NCBI RefSeq assembly: GCF_013408535.1
Contig: NZ_JACBZA010000001.1
Coordinates: 62,001-126,000 of the forward strand
DNA from: Actinopolymorpha cephalotaxi
GTDB taxonomy: Bacteria; Actinomycetota; Actinomycetes; Propionibacteriales; Actinopolymorphaceae
Direction: 5' to 3'
Length of the DNA: 64,000 nt
Shown here: in pieces, positions 16,099-24,560 of the stretch
Position numbering within the stretch: position 1 is the first letter of the stretch
Layout: each line of letters begins with the position of its first letter
Notes under the pieces: generated by a model
The model's database searches: none
Seen by the model: only the letters and a program-made list of their open reading frames with translations
Told to the model about the DNA's origin: nothing
Program-made: the position numbers and the translations under genes

Positions 16099-17732
16099 GT
16101 CCGGAGCTCTCCCGTCAGTGCGCTCAGGAACGAGCTGGCCCACCGGTCCACGTCGTGCTCCACCAGGTGCCGGCGCATCGAGCGCATCCGGCGGGTGGCG
16201 TTGCGCGGATCCAACCGGAGCGCGTCGACCAGGGTGGTCTTCAGCCCGTCCACGTCGTAGGGGTTGACGAGGAAGGCCTGCCGGAACTCGTCGGCCGCGC
16301 CGGCGAACTCGCTCAACAGAAGGGCACCGGTGTTGTCGTACCGGCAGGCGATGTACTCCTTCGCCACGAGGTTCATGCCGTCGCGCAGCGGCGTCACCAC
16401 CATCACGTCGGCGGCGCGGTAGAGCGCGGCCAGCTCCTCGCGGTCGTGGTTGGAGTGCAGGTAGGTCACCGCGGGCCGGCCGATCCGGCCGTGCGTGCCG
16501 TTGACCCGGCCGACGGCGAGCTCGACCTCGTCGCGCAGCAGTTTGTACTGCTCGACGCGTTCCCGGCTGGGTGTCGCGACCTGGATGAACGTCGCCTCGT
16601 CCGGTGTCACGTCGCCGTCGGTGAGCAGCTCGGCGAACGCGTGGATGCGTTCACCGATGCCCTTGGTGTAGTCGAGCCGGTCGATGCCGAGGAGCACCTT
16701 CGCCGGCGAGCCGATCTCCTCCCGGATCTCCTCCGCGCGCCGCTGCGTCTCCGGGCGCCGGGCGATCTCCTCAAGCTGGGCCACGTCGATGGAGATCGGG
16801 AACGAGCGGGCGCGCACGACCCGGCCGTCGGGCAGGAACGTCTGGTCGCGCTGGGTCTGGTAGCCGAGCAGCCGCCTGGTGAGGCGCAGGAAGTTGGACG
16901 CGGCGCCGGGACGCTGGAAGCCGACCAGGTCCGCGCCGAGCAGGCCGCGCAGGATCTGCTGGCGCCACGGCAGCCGGGCGAACAGCTCCACCGGGGGCAG
17001 CGGGATGTGCAGGAAGTAGCCGATCCGCAGGTCCGGGCGCAGGGCGCGGAGCATCTCGGGCACGAGCTGGAGCTGGTAGTCGTGCACCCACACCAGGGCG
17101 CCGTCGTCCGCGGTCTCCGCCGCCGCCTCGGCGAACCTCCGGTTGACCTTGACGTACGCCTCCCACCACTCGCGGCGGTAGACCGGCGGTGCGATCACGT
17201 CGTGGTAGAGCGGCCACAGGGTGGCGTTGGAGAAGCCCTCGTAGTACTCCTCCACCTCCTTGGCCGACAGCGGAACGGGCACGAGGTGCATGCCGGCCTC
17301 GTCGAACGGCTCGGGTGCCTCGTCGGTGGACCCGGCCCAGCCGATCCAGGCGCCCTTGTTCGCCTTCATCACCGGGTCGAGCGCGGTCACAAGGCCGCCG
17401 GGGCTGCGCCGCCACTGCGTACTGCCGTCGGGGGTGTCCACGCGGTCCACTGGCAGCCGGTTGGCGACCACGACGAACGCCGACCGGCCCGACCTGCCGG
17501 AGCCGCCCTTCGAGCCCGCCGCCCGGGTGGAGGTGCGGGAGCCGCCCTTCGAGGTCCGGTTGGACTTCGACGTCCGGGCCGGCGCGCCGTCCCCGGCACC
17601 GTTGGTGGCGCTGTCGCCGGCTTCGCCGGTCGCGGCCTCGCTCGCCGCGTCGGCGGCGGATTCGGTCGCGACGGTGGCCGCCTGGTCGGTGGGGTCGGAC
17701 GTGGACGACTCGGCGGGTGACTCAGTGGGCAC
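16095..17732 (-). CDS. otsA: Trehalose-6-phosphate synthase
   Basis: A 545-residue GT20 glycosyltransferase that makes trehalose-6-phosphate from UDP-glucose (or another NDP-glucose) and glucose-6-phosphate. The catalytic part starts near residue 84 ([12 protein letters not shown]). It has [35 protein letters not shown] and [14 protein letters not shown], which are classic OtsA substrate-binding motifs. Residues 1-80 are a Ser/Thr/Ala/Gly-rich, then Lys/Arg-rich, extension not needed for the fold. The phosphatase partner otsB lies 4.2 kb away at 21929-22774, and a divergent GT20 paralogue is at 24561-26012. Confidence 0.95.
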   Translation of the reverse strand: MPTESPAESSTSDPTDQAATVATESAADAASEAATGEAGDSATNGAGDGAPARTSKSNRTSKGGSRTSTRAAGSKGGSGRSGRSAFVVVANRLPVDRVDTPDGSTQWRRSPGGLVTALDPVMKANKGAWIGWAGSTDEAPEPFDEAGMHLVPVPLSAKEVEEYYEGFSNATLWPLYHDVIAPPVYRREWWEAYVKVNRRFAEAAAETADDGALVWVHDYQLQLVPEMLRALRPDLRIGYFLHIPLPPVELFARLPWRQQILRGLLGADLVGFQRPGAASNFLRLTRRLLGYQTQRDQTFLPDGRVVRARSFPISIDVAQLEEIARRPETQRRAEEIREEIGSPAKVLLGIDRLDYTKGIGERIHAFAELLTDGDVTPDEATFIQVATPSRERVEQYKLLRDEVELAVGRVNGTHGRIGRPAVTYLHSNHDREELAALYRAADVMVVTPLRDGMNLVAKEYIACRYDNTGALLLSEFAGAADEFRQAFLVNPYDVDGLKTTLVDALRLDPRNATRRMRSMRRHLVEHDVDRWASSFLSALTGELRT

Positions 17733-17850
17733 CGGGGCAACTCCCTCGATCGGTGATGCGAACTTCTCTCTTCGACCCTACGGGCGCGACGGTGGGTGGC
17801 CGTACCATCCGGGACGATCCACCCGCTTCCGACCGCCGGAAACCAGCGAG

Positions 17851-18882
17851 TTACACGGAGTCGCCGCCGCCAGGGCCGTCGGGGCCGTCGGGGCCGTTGG
17901 CGTCGTTGGGGTACCGGACGCCGACCTGGGCGCGGGCCGCGTCGAGCACCTCCATCACCGCGATGCTGTCCGCCCAGGGCACCAGCGGACTCTCCAGCAG
18001 CCCGGCGCGCAGGCACCGGGCCACCTCCTCGGCCTCGTAGGTGTAGCCGACGCCGAGCAGGTCGACGGTGACGTCCTCGGGCTCCTTGTCCGGGTGGTGG
18101 ACGACCAGCCGGTCGGCGGCCTGGAAGTCGGCCGGGATCTCCACCCAGCCCTCGGTGCCGCTGACGTACGCGGTGTTCGGGAGCGGCCCGGCCAGCGAAC
18201 CGGTGAGCGTGGCGACCGCGCCGCCGGCGTACCCGAGGAGAAGGCCGGCGCTCGCGTCCACCCCGGTGGGGGCGAGCGTCCCGGTGGCCCGCACCGTGTC
18301 GGGGGCGCCGAGCAGGTGGTGGGCGAAGCTCACCGGGTAGATGCCGACGTCCAGCAGGGAGCCGCCGGCCAGGTGGGGTGCGAACAGCCGGTCGTCCGGG
18401 TCGTAGTCGGCGAGGAACCCGAGGGTGGCGTGCACCGACCGGGGCTCGCCCAGCGTGCCGGCGTCGAGGAGCTCGCGAAGCCGCAGGTGCAGCGGGTTGC
18501 ACCGCATCCACATGGCTTCCATCAGGAACTGCCCGTGCCCGCGGGCCAGGTCGACGAGCTCACGCGCCTCGGCCGCGTTGACGGTCAGGGCCTTCTCGCA
18601 CAGGACGGCCTTGCCGCTCTCCAGCGCGTGCCGGGTGGTGCCCAGGTGGTCGGAGTGCGGGGTGGCGACGTAGACGACGTCCACCTCCGGGTCCTCGGCC
18701 ACCTCGGTGTAGGAGCCGTACGCCCGGCGGATGTCCCACTCCTGCGCGAACGCCTTCGCGCGGTCGAGGTTGCGGGAGCCGACCGCCACCACCTCGTGGC
18801 CGGGCAGCAGGGCCAGTTCGCGGGCGAAGACGCCGGCGATGTTCCCGGTGGCGACGATGCCCCAGCGAAGTCGGGCTTGCAT
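17851..18882 (-). CDS. Gfo/Idh/MocA-family oxidoreductase
   Basis: A 343-residue NAD(P)-dependent dehydrogenase. It has an N-terminal Rossmann domain (GIVATGNIAGVFA; then VVAVGSRNL) and the family's catalytic CEKALTVN motif, with the Lys used in place of the more usual EKP context. GGSLLDVGIYPVSFAHHLLG is the C-terminal-domain signature with its conserved Asp and His-containing loop. The C-terminus ends in a Gly/Pro/Asp-rich tail built of short repeats. The substrate is probably a sugar or inositol derivative and cannot be specified. It sits alone between otsA and a VOC gene facing away. Confidence 0.9.
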   Translation of the reverse strand: MQARLRWGIVATGNIAGVFARELALLPGHEVVAVGSRNLDRAKAFAQEWDIRRAYGSYTEVAEDPEVDVVYVATPHSDHLGTTRHALESGKAVLCEKALTVNAAEARELVDLARGHGQFLMEAMWMRCNPLHLRLRELLDAGTLGEPRSVHATLGFLADYDPDDRLFAPHLAGGSLLDVGIYPVSFAHHLLGAPDTVRATGTLAPTGVDASAGLLLGYAGGAVATLTGSLAGPLPNTAYVSGTEGWVEIPADFQAADRLVVHHPDKEPEDVTVDLLGVGYTYEAEEVARCLRAGLLESPLVPWADSIAVMEVLDAARAQVGVRYPNDANGPDGPDGPGGGDSV

Positions 18883-19234
18883 GGCTCCCTTTCCTGTCGG
18901 CTGCCTCCGGCTGCCTCGCGGTCGTCCCCGGCCGGCTCTGGGCGCGGGGGCGAGGCGTGGCAGGACTCCGACGCTACTGGTCGGGCGTGGGAGGTACGTG
19001 TCGACGGCTGGCGCGGGTACCGGCGGCCGTCCGGTACCGGCCGGGTCGTGCCTGGTGGACCACTGGTGTTCACGGCGGGGACGCCGGTCGTTCGCGACAC
19101 CGGTAAAACGCTGATACCGGTTGCGCCCCTCGATGGTGACCGCCATAATCCGATTGCAGGTGACGTGCTGGCCGGGCGCGACCTGGGCGTACGCCACCAC
19201 CGACAGGTGAATCCCCGTCCCACAGGAGGCCCTC
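18883..19234. other. 352-bp divergent gap
   Basis: The gap separates the oxidoreductase from the VOC gene and contains no supported gene. The only recognisable element is the plus-strand promoter candidate at 19121-19149. The left half is GC-rich with short CGGCTGCCTC repeats just upstream of the oxidoreductase. Confidence 0.6.
19121..19149 (+). promoter_or_regulatory. Promoter candidate for the VOC gene
   Basis: TTGCGC (19121-19126) and CATAAT (19144-19149) are spaced by 17 bases, a good housekeeping-sigma match for this G+C content. The start would be near 19156, with a leader of about 80 bases to ATG 19235. Confidence 0.45.
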
Positions 19235-19660
19235 ATGACCGGCACCACCGGCTCCACCGGTTCCACGAACGCCGGACCGGCGAACCCCGGCTCCGGCCCC
19301 GTCGGCGCGCTCGGCACGGTCGCGTTCGACTGCCCCGACCCCAGGGCGCTCGGCGAGTTCTACGCCGCGGTGCTCGGCGGCAAGCTGGCGATCGACGACG
19401 ACGAGGCCGACTGGGTGGACCTGCACCTCGACGGCGGCCGGCGGCTCAGCTTCCAGCAGGCGCAGGACTGGGCGCCGCCGACCTGGCCCGGCGGAGACCG
19501 CCCGCAGCAGGCCCACGTCGACGTCGAGGTCCCCGACCTGGACGCGGCCGAGAAGCGGGTGCTCGCCCTGGGCGCGCGCAAGACGGAGTACCAGCCGGGC
19601 ACGACGTTCCGGGTGTTCCTCGACCCGGTGGGGCACCCGTTCTGCCTGTGCGCCTGCTGA
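19235..19660 (+). CDS. VOC-family (glyoxalase-like) protein
   Basis: A 141-residue single-module vicinal-oxygen-chelate protein. After a Gly/Thr/Ser-rich start it shows GTVAFDCPDPRALGEFYAAVLG, the typical first beta-alpha element, and ends with FRVFLDPVGHPFCLC, the typical last strand with conserved GHPFCL. Actinobacteria carry many such proteins of unknown substrate, some acting in antibiotic or aldehyde detoxification. With only one module it would act as a dimer. A specific function cannot be assigned. Confidence 0.88.
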   Translation: MTGTTGSTGSTNAGPANPGSGPVGALGTVAFDCPDPRALGEFYAAVLGGKLAIDDDEADWVDLHLDGGRRLSFQQAQDWAPPTWPGGDRPQQAHVDVEVPDLDAAEKRVLALGARKTEYQPGTTFRVFLDPVGHPFCLCAC

Positions 19661-19675
19661 GTCCCGCTGGCGCGG

Positions 19676-21307
19676 TCAGCCGATCCCGGCCGGCCGGTAC
19701 GCCGGTCGCGCCCGCGGGCCGAGCGCGTTCTGCGCCTGCTCGAACGCGTACGCCAGCCGGATCAGCGTCGGCTCGCTCCATGCCGTACCCACGAACGCCA
19801 GTCCGACGGGCAGTCCGTCCACGGCGCCGCACGGCACCGTGACCACCGGGTAGCCAGCGATCGCCGCCGGGGTCGAGCACGCGCCGGGAAGCTGGTCGCC
19901 GTTGACCAGGTCGATCTTCCACGCCGGGGGATAGGTCGGCATCACCAGCGCGTCCAGCCGGCCGGCGCCGAGCGCGGCGTCGATGCCGTGCGTACGCCCG
20001 AGCCGGCGGCAGGTGCGCAGCGCCTCGACGTAGACCGGGTCGCAGATTCCGCGGGTGGCCAGGGCGCTCTCGAAGCGATCCTGACCGAAGTACGTCAGCT
20101 CGCGGTCGGCGTGGTCGTCGTTGAACGCCACCAGCTCCGCGAGCGTGCGCGGGCCTTCCGGCCGGCGGGCGGCGAGGTAGCTCTCCAGGTCGGCCCTGAA
20201 CTCCGTACTCAGCACCGTGAGCTCCGCGTCGCTCTCGCGGATCTCGTCGATGCTGGGCAGGTCGGCGTGGTCGACGACGGTGGCGCCCCGGGCGGCCAGC
20301 AGCCGGACCGCCTCCTCGGCCAGCGCGTCCGCCGCCGCGCTGTATCCCCACAGGCCGGCGCGGGGCAGGCCGATCCGGGCGCCGGCCAGCCCGTCCGGCC
20401 GGCAGAAGCGCGTGTAGTCGGAGTACGCCACCCGGCCGGACCGCATGGTGGCGGCGTCGTCGGGATCGGCGCCCGCCAGCACCCCGAGCAGCAGCGCGGC
20501 GTCGGCGACCGTGGTGGCGATCGGCCCGGGAGTGTCCTGGCTGTGCGAGATCGGCACGACACCGGTCCGCGAGACCAGCCCGACCGTCGGCTTGATGCCC
20601 ACCACCCCGCACAGCGCCGCCGGGCACACGATGGAACCGTCGGTCTCGGTGCCGACCGCGAGCGGCGCGAGCCCGGCCGCCACCGCCGCCGCCGAACCCG
20701 ACGACGACCCGCCGGCCGAGCGGTCCAGGGCGTGCGGGTTGACGCACAGGCCGCCGACGGCACTCCAGCCCGACGTCGAGGAGCCGGACCGGAAGTTGGC
20801 CCACTCCGACAGGTTGGCCTTGCCGAGGACGACCGCCCCGGCCGCGCGCAGGGCGGTGACCAGGGGAGCGTCCGCAGGGGTCGGTACGCCCGCGAGCGCC
20901 AGCGACCCGGCGGTGGTCGGCAGGCCGCCGTCCCTGCCCGCGGTGTCACCCGTGTCGCCGGCGTACGCGGTATCGATGTTGTCCTTGACCAGCACCGGAA
21001 CGCCGTGCAGCGGGCCCCGGACCTGGCCGCGGGCGCGCTCGGCGTCGCGTTCGGCCGCACGGTCGGCCGCGTGCGGGTCGACGGCCAGCACCGACCGCAC
21101 CGTGGGACCGGACCGGTCGATCTCCTCGATCCGGCGCAGCAGCGCGGCGACGTGCTCAGTCGCGGAGGTCGCGCCGGCGGCGTACCGGTCGCGGAGGCCG
21201 GCGGCGTCCAGGTCGGCCGCGTCGGCGGTCGAGGGCGACGGGTCCCGGATGGGGGCAGGGTCGGACGAGGCTGCGGCGGAGCCGGATGACGGAGCGGCGG
21301 CGGGCAC
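19676..21307 (-). CDS. Amidase-signature family hydrolase
   Basis: About 543 residues with the amidase-signature Ser-cisSer-Lys triad: Lys in VLVKDNIDT, the Gly/Ser-rich loop DRSAGGSSSGSAAAVAAG, and the nucleophile Ser in the TDGSIVCPA region. It resembles the fungal/bacterial amidases often annotated as glutamyl-tRNA amidotransferase-like, but it is not in a gatCAB operon and so is probably a free amidase. The GTG at 21307 is my choice: upstream in frame lies only Pro/Arg-rich sequence made by the 10-bp repeat at 21351-21390. No good ribosome site marks any start. Confidence 0.88.
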   Translation of the reverse strand: MPAAAPSSGSAAASSDPAPIRDPSPSTADAADLDAAGLRDRYAAGATSATEHVAALLRRIEEIDRSGPTVRSVLAVDPHAADRAAERDAERARGQVRGPLHGVPVLVKDNIDTAYAGDTGDTAGRDGGLPTTAGSLALAGVPTPADAPLVTALRAAGAVVLGKANLSEWANFRSGSSTSGWSAVGGLCVNPHALDRSAGGSSSGSAAAVAAGLAPLAVGTETDGSIVCPAALCGVVGIKPTVGLVSRTGVVPISHSQDTPGPIATTVADAALLLGVLAGADPDDAATMRSGRVAYSDYTRFCRPDGLAGARIGLPRAGLWGYSAAADALAEEAVRLLAARGATVVDHADLPSIDEIRESDAELTVLSTEFRADLESYLAARRPEGPRTLAELVAFNDDHADRELTYFGQDRFESALATRGICDPVYVEALRTCRRLGRTHGIDAALGAGRLDALVMPTYPPAWKIDLVNGDQLPGACSTPAAIAGYPVVTVPCGAVDGLPVGLAFVGTAWSEPTLIRLAYAFEQAQNALGPRARPAYRPAGIG

Positions 21308-21350
21308 CCGGCAATGGTGCCCTGCCGGTCGCGATCTCGCTGGCGACCGG

Positions 21351-21390
21351 GCTGGACAGGGCTGGACAGGGCTGGACAGGGCTGGACGGG
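21351..21390. repeat. Four-copy 10-bp repeat upstream of the amidase
   Basis: Four units of GCTGGACAGG (the last with one change), followed by two GTGGCCGGG copies, lie just upstream of the amidase start. Ten bases is close to one helical turn, so the units face the same side of the DNA. A regulatory role is possible but unsupported. Confidence 0.8.
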
Positions 21391-21578
21391 GTGGCCGGGG
21401 TGGCCGGGGGCGGGGAGGTGGCCGCGGTTGGTCCCGTTCGGGGGACTTGTCGGTGGTGTGCGGTACGACAGATCCCACGAAGAACACGCCACGATCGCGC
21501 GGCGGCGCTGAATGACATCGATGTGCTTCGGCCGTACGATGTCAGTCGTCGTTGATCGCCGAGGAGGGATGCCTGGGT

Positions 21579-21932
21579 ATGGACGCTGCAATGGAGCCGG
21601 CCCCGAAGATCACTGCCGGCGTTTCCGACGACCCGACCATCGACTCATCCGCCGAGTCGGCCGAGGTCGACTCGCGCACCTCCGGACTGGGCGAGCGCGA
21701 CCAGCAGATCATCTCCTTCGAGCGCCAGTGGTGGAAGTACGCCGGCGCCAAGGAGCAGGCCATCCGCGACCAGTTCGGGATGTCCGCCACCCGCTACTAC
21801 CAGGTGCTCAACGCTCTGATCGACCGTCCGGACGCGCTCGCGTTCGACCCGTTGCTCGTCAAGCGGCTCCGCCGGCTACGTTCCAGCCGCCAGCGGGCTC
21901 GCGCCGCGCGCCGCCTCGGCACCGACGGGTGA
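21579..21932 (+). CDS. DUF3263 protein
   Basis: A 117-residue protein with the DUF3263 domain. After an acidic, Ser-rich N-terminus of about 38 residues comes a small helical domain (FERQWWKYAGAKEQAIRDQ, then MSATRYYQVLNALIDRP) that looks like a DNA-binding helix-turn-helix, and a basic tail (RLRRLRSSRQRARAARR). The start uses ATG 21579 with GAGGAGGG upstream. Its stop overlaps the otsB start (GTGA). The family is actinobacterial and usually sits next to otsB; its role is unknown. The basic tail and HTH-like core suggest nucleic-acid binding. Confidence 0.88.
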   Translation: MDAAMEPAPKITAGVSDDPTIDSSAESAEVDSRTSGLGERDQQIISFERQWWKYAGAKEQAIRDQFGMSATRYYQVLNALIDRPDALAFDPLLVKRLRRLRSSRQRARAARRLGTDG

Positions 21933-22774
21933 CCTCCCCGGACACACTGCCGACGCCCACCACGCCCGAGGGCGAGGCCGCGTTACGCGCGATCGTCGAA
22001 GATCCCGGGCAGTCGATGCTCGCCTTCGACTTCGACGGAGTGCTGTCACCGATCGTCGACGACCCCGAACGCGCCTTCGCCCACCCCGGAGTGCTGCCCG
22101 CGTTCCGGCGGCTGGCCCCCAGCTTCCGTGCGCTCGCGATCGTCACCGGACGGCCTGCCGAGCTCGTGGTCCGGCTGGGTGAGTTCGCCGGCGTCTCCGA
22201 GCTGGCCGGCCTGCTCGTGGTCGGCCACTACGGCGAGGAACGCTGGGACGCCCGCACCGGTGAGGTCACCGCACCGCCGGTGGCCCCCGGCGTCGAGGAG
22301 GTCCGCCGCGCGCTGCCGGACCTGCTGCGCCGCTGGGGTGCGCCCGACGGCACCCGCGTGGAGGACAAGGGCCGGGCGGTCGCGGTGCACGTACGCCAGA
22401 CCGCCGACCCGGCCGCCGCGACCGAGCTCCTCACCGACCGGCTCACCGAGCTGGCCCGCGCCCACGACCTGGAGGCCCAGCCCGGCCGGATGGTGCTGGA
22501 GCTCAAGCCCGGCGGCATGGACAAGGGCGCGGCGCTGCGCAGGCTGGCCGAGGATGTGGGCCCGCGCGCCCTCGCCTACACCGGCGACGACCTCGGCGAC
22601 CTGCCGGCCTACGACACGGTCGAGGAGCTGCGCACGCAGGGCATCGCCGGACTGAAGGTCTGCTCGGGATCGACCGAGGTCACCGCCCTCGCCGACCGGG
22701 CCGACCTGGTGCTCGACGGCCCGCCGGGAGTGGCGGCGTTCCTCGACGCCCTCGCCGACACCTTGGACGCCTGA
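21929..22774 (+). CDS. otsB: Trehalose-6-phosphate phosphatase
   Basis: A 281-residue HAD-superfamily phosphatase that removes phosphate from trehalose-6-phosphate. HAD motif I is FDFDGVLSPIVDDP, motif II is IVTGRP, the Lys motif is in LELKPGGMDKGAAL, and motif IV is YTGDDLGDLPAY. These are diagnostic of OtsB. The GTG start overlaps the DUF3263 stop, so it is probably translated by coupling. The matching synthase is either OtsA at 16095-17732 or the GT20 paralogue at 24561-26012. Confidence 0.94.
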   Translation: MTSPDTLPTPTTPEGEAALRAIVEDPGQSMLAFDFDGVLSPIVDDPERAFAHPGVLPAFRRLAPSFRALAIVTGRPAELVVRLGEFAGVSELAGLLVVGHYGEERWDARTGEVTAPPVAPGVEEVRRALPDLLRRWGAPDGTRVEDKGRAVAVHVRQTADPAAATELLTDRLTELARAHDLEAQPGRMVLELKPGGMDKGAALRRLAEDVGPRALAYTGDDLGDLPAYDTVEELRTQGIAGLKVCSGSTEVTALADRADLVLDGPPGVAAFLDALADTLDA

Positions 22775-22793
22775 CTCCGGTTGCCGGGGTGTG

Positions 22794-24365
22794 TCAACGC
22801 GAGGTTGCGGGTTCGGTGTCCTGTTGCGCCGGTTGGTCCGGTGCCCCGCCGCTGCGGGTCAACCGGTCGGCCTCGTCGCCGGTGCTGGCGTACCTCTCCT
22901 CGTCGGTGTCCACAGCGGTGCCTGCGGGTGGCGACAGTGCGGGCGACAGTGCGGGCGAGGCGTCCGGGAGTGGTGCGGGCGCCGGTGCGTACGTCGGTGC
23001 GGAGCCGGACCGATACCGCGTCCGGCCGCCCTCGTCGCGGGCGTCGACGACGATGATGCCCGCGATCGGCAGCTGCAGCCGGTCCAGAACCTGAATCGCC
23101 CGCCGTGCCTCGGCCACGCCGGTGGAGCAGGCACGTACGACGACCACCGCGGCGTCACACTCCGCGGCCAGTGCGGACAGCCCGGCGCCGACCAGTACGG
23201 GCGGGCCGTCGAGGACGAGCACGTCGCTGTGCTCGCGAGTCGAGGTCAGGAAGTCCCGGAAGGCGACGCTGCGCAGCAGGGCGCGGCTGAGCTCGGGATC
23301 GCACTCGTCGGCGGACACCACCCGCAGCGGACCCTGCGCGGACTTCAGCTGCTCCGGCTTCGACATCAGCTGCTGGACGGTGTACTCCCCGCCGCCCGGG
23401 AAGTGCGGACCGACGCCGGGACGGTGCAGGTCCGTCTCCACCAGGGTCACGCGGTAGTACTGCTCGGCGAGCGCGAGCGAGATCAACGCGCTGACGAATG
23501 CCTTGCCGTCGTCCTGGTAGGCGCTGGTGACCAGCAGCCGACGGTCCGGGATGTCGGTGAGCGGAGCCAGCGCGGCGACCGCGGACCGTACCGGCCGGGC
23601 GACCCGCAGGCGGCGCCACGCGCCGAGCGCACCCTTGCGCTGATGCCGGTCCGGTACCCGCGGAAGGGTGCCCAGGATGCCGACCTGGAGTTCGCGCTCG
23701 ATCTGGTCGGTGGACCGCAAAGTGCTGTCGGTGCGCCGGCGTACGACCACGATCACCAGGCCGGCGAGGAGTCCGGCGACCCCGCCCAGCAACAGGTTCC
23801 GGGGCAGGTTGGTGGGTGTCGCGGTGGTGGAGGTCGCCGCGCGGTCCCAGGGACTCACCGTCAAGGTCGTCCCGCTCCCGAACGTTCCCGCGGAAGCGAC
23901 CTGTGCGCGGAGCACGGTCGCCGCGGTGTTCACGATCGCCGCGGCCCGCCGGGAGGTCCTCGCGTCGCCGGTGAGGGTGACGACCTGGACCCCGGGCTGG
24001 TAGCTCGCGTGCAGGTGACCCGACACCGCGCCGGCGGGGATCCCCGTCTGGGCGGCGGTGAGGTGGGCGACTCGTGCCGACTCGGCCAGCCGGGCGACGG
24101 TGGCCACCGCGCCCTGCGACAGGACCGGGTCGTACCCGCCGGCGGCCGGGATGCCGGTGCCGTCGGCAGGTGCGGGCCGGCCGGTGTTCGCCGGTGCCGG
24201 CGAGTACGCCGCCACCGTCATCGACGACCGCGCCTCGTAGGTCGGTGTCACCCAGATGGTGAGGGCGAACGCGGCGGCCAGGCCGATGCCGGTGGTCAGG
24301 ACGAGGATGCCCGCCGGCCACCCGGCGGCGCGCACCGCGCCGCGACGGTTGAGAGAGCTGCTCAC
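22794..24365 (-). CDS. Wzz/BY-kinase-like protein with degraded Walker A
   Basis: A 523-residue membrane protein. A first membrane helix (about 15-40), an extracytoplasmic Wzz-like domain, a second helix (about 200-222, LLGGVAGLLAGLVIVVV) and a cytoplasmic CpsD/MinD-like ATPase domain follow in order. The ATPase lacks a good P-loop: GKS/T is replaced by DDGKAFVSA. The Walker A' reads LVETDLHRPG; Walker B DVLVLDGPP is intact. The C-terminal tail is Ala/Pro/Ser-rich with only three tyrosines, not a Tyr cluster. GTG 24365 follows GGAAAGG. It has no polysaccharide genes beside it. Possibly a regulator of chain length without kinase activity (inference). Confidence 0.82.
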   Translation of the reverse strand: MSSSLNRRGAVRAAGWPAGILVLTTGIGLAAAFALTIWVTPTYEARSSMTVAAYSPAPANTGRPAPADGTGIPAAGGYDPVLSQGAVATVARLAESARVAHLTAAQTGIPAGAVSGHLHASYQPGVQVVTLTGDARTSRRAAAIVNTAATVLRAQVASAGTFGSGTTLTVSPWDRAATSTTATPTNLPRNLLLGGVAGLLAGLVIVVVRRRTDSTLRSTDQIERELQVGILGTLPRVPDRHQRKGALGAWRRLRVARPVRSAVAALAPLTDIPDRRLLVTSAYQDDGKAFVSALISLALAEQYYRVTLVETDLHRPGVGPHFPGGGEYTVQQLMSKPEQLKSAQGPLRVVSADECDPELSRALLRSVAFRDFLTSTREHSDVLVLDGPPVLVGAGLSALAAECDAAVVVVRACSTGVAEARRAIQVLDRLQLPIAGIIVVDARDEGGRTRYRSGSAPTYAPAPAPLPDASPALSPALSPPAGTAVDTDEERYASTGDEADRLTRSGGAPDQPAQQDTEPATSR

Positions 24366-24560
24366 GTCGGTCGCCTTTCCAGGTACGCGGCGGCCGGGAT
24401 TCCGGGCGTCGGGAACGCCCGTCAACCCCGGCTTGCGCAGCGGCTGTCGGAAATCGCGCATTCGGTAGTGAATGCTCTCCAGCGGGCATGCCGGACAATC
24501 GCCGGATTCCGAACCAGCGGATTTCGGGTCGTTCCGGCGTACGGCCTCAGACCTCAGGCC

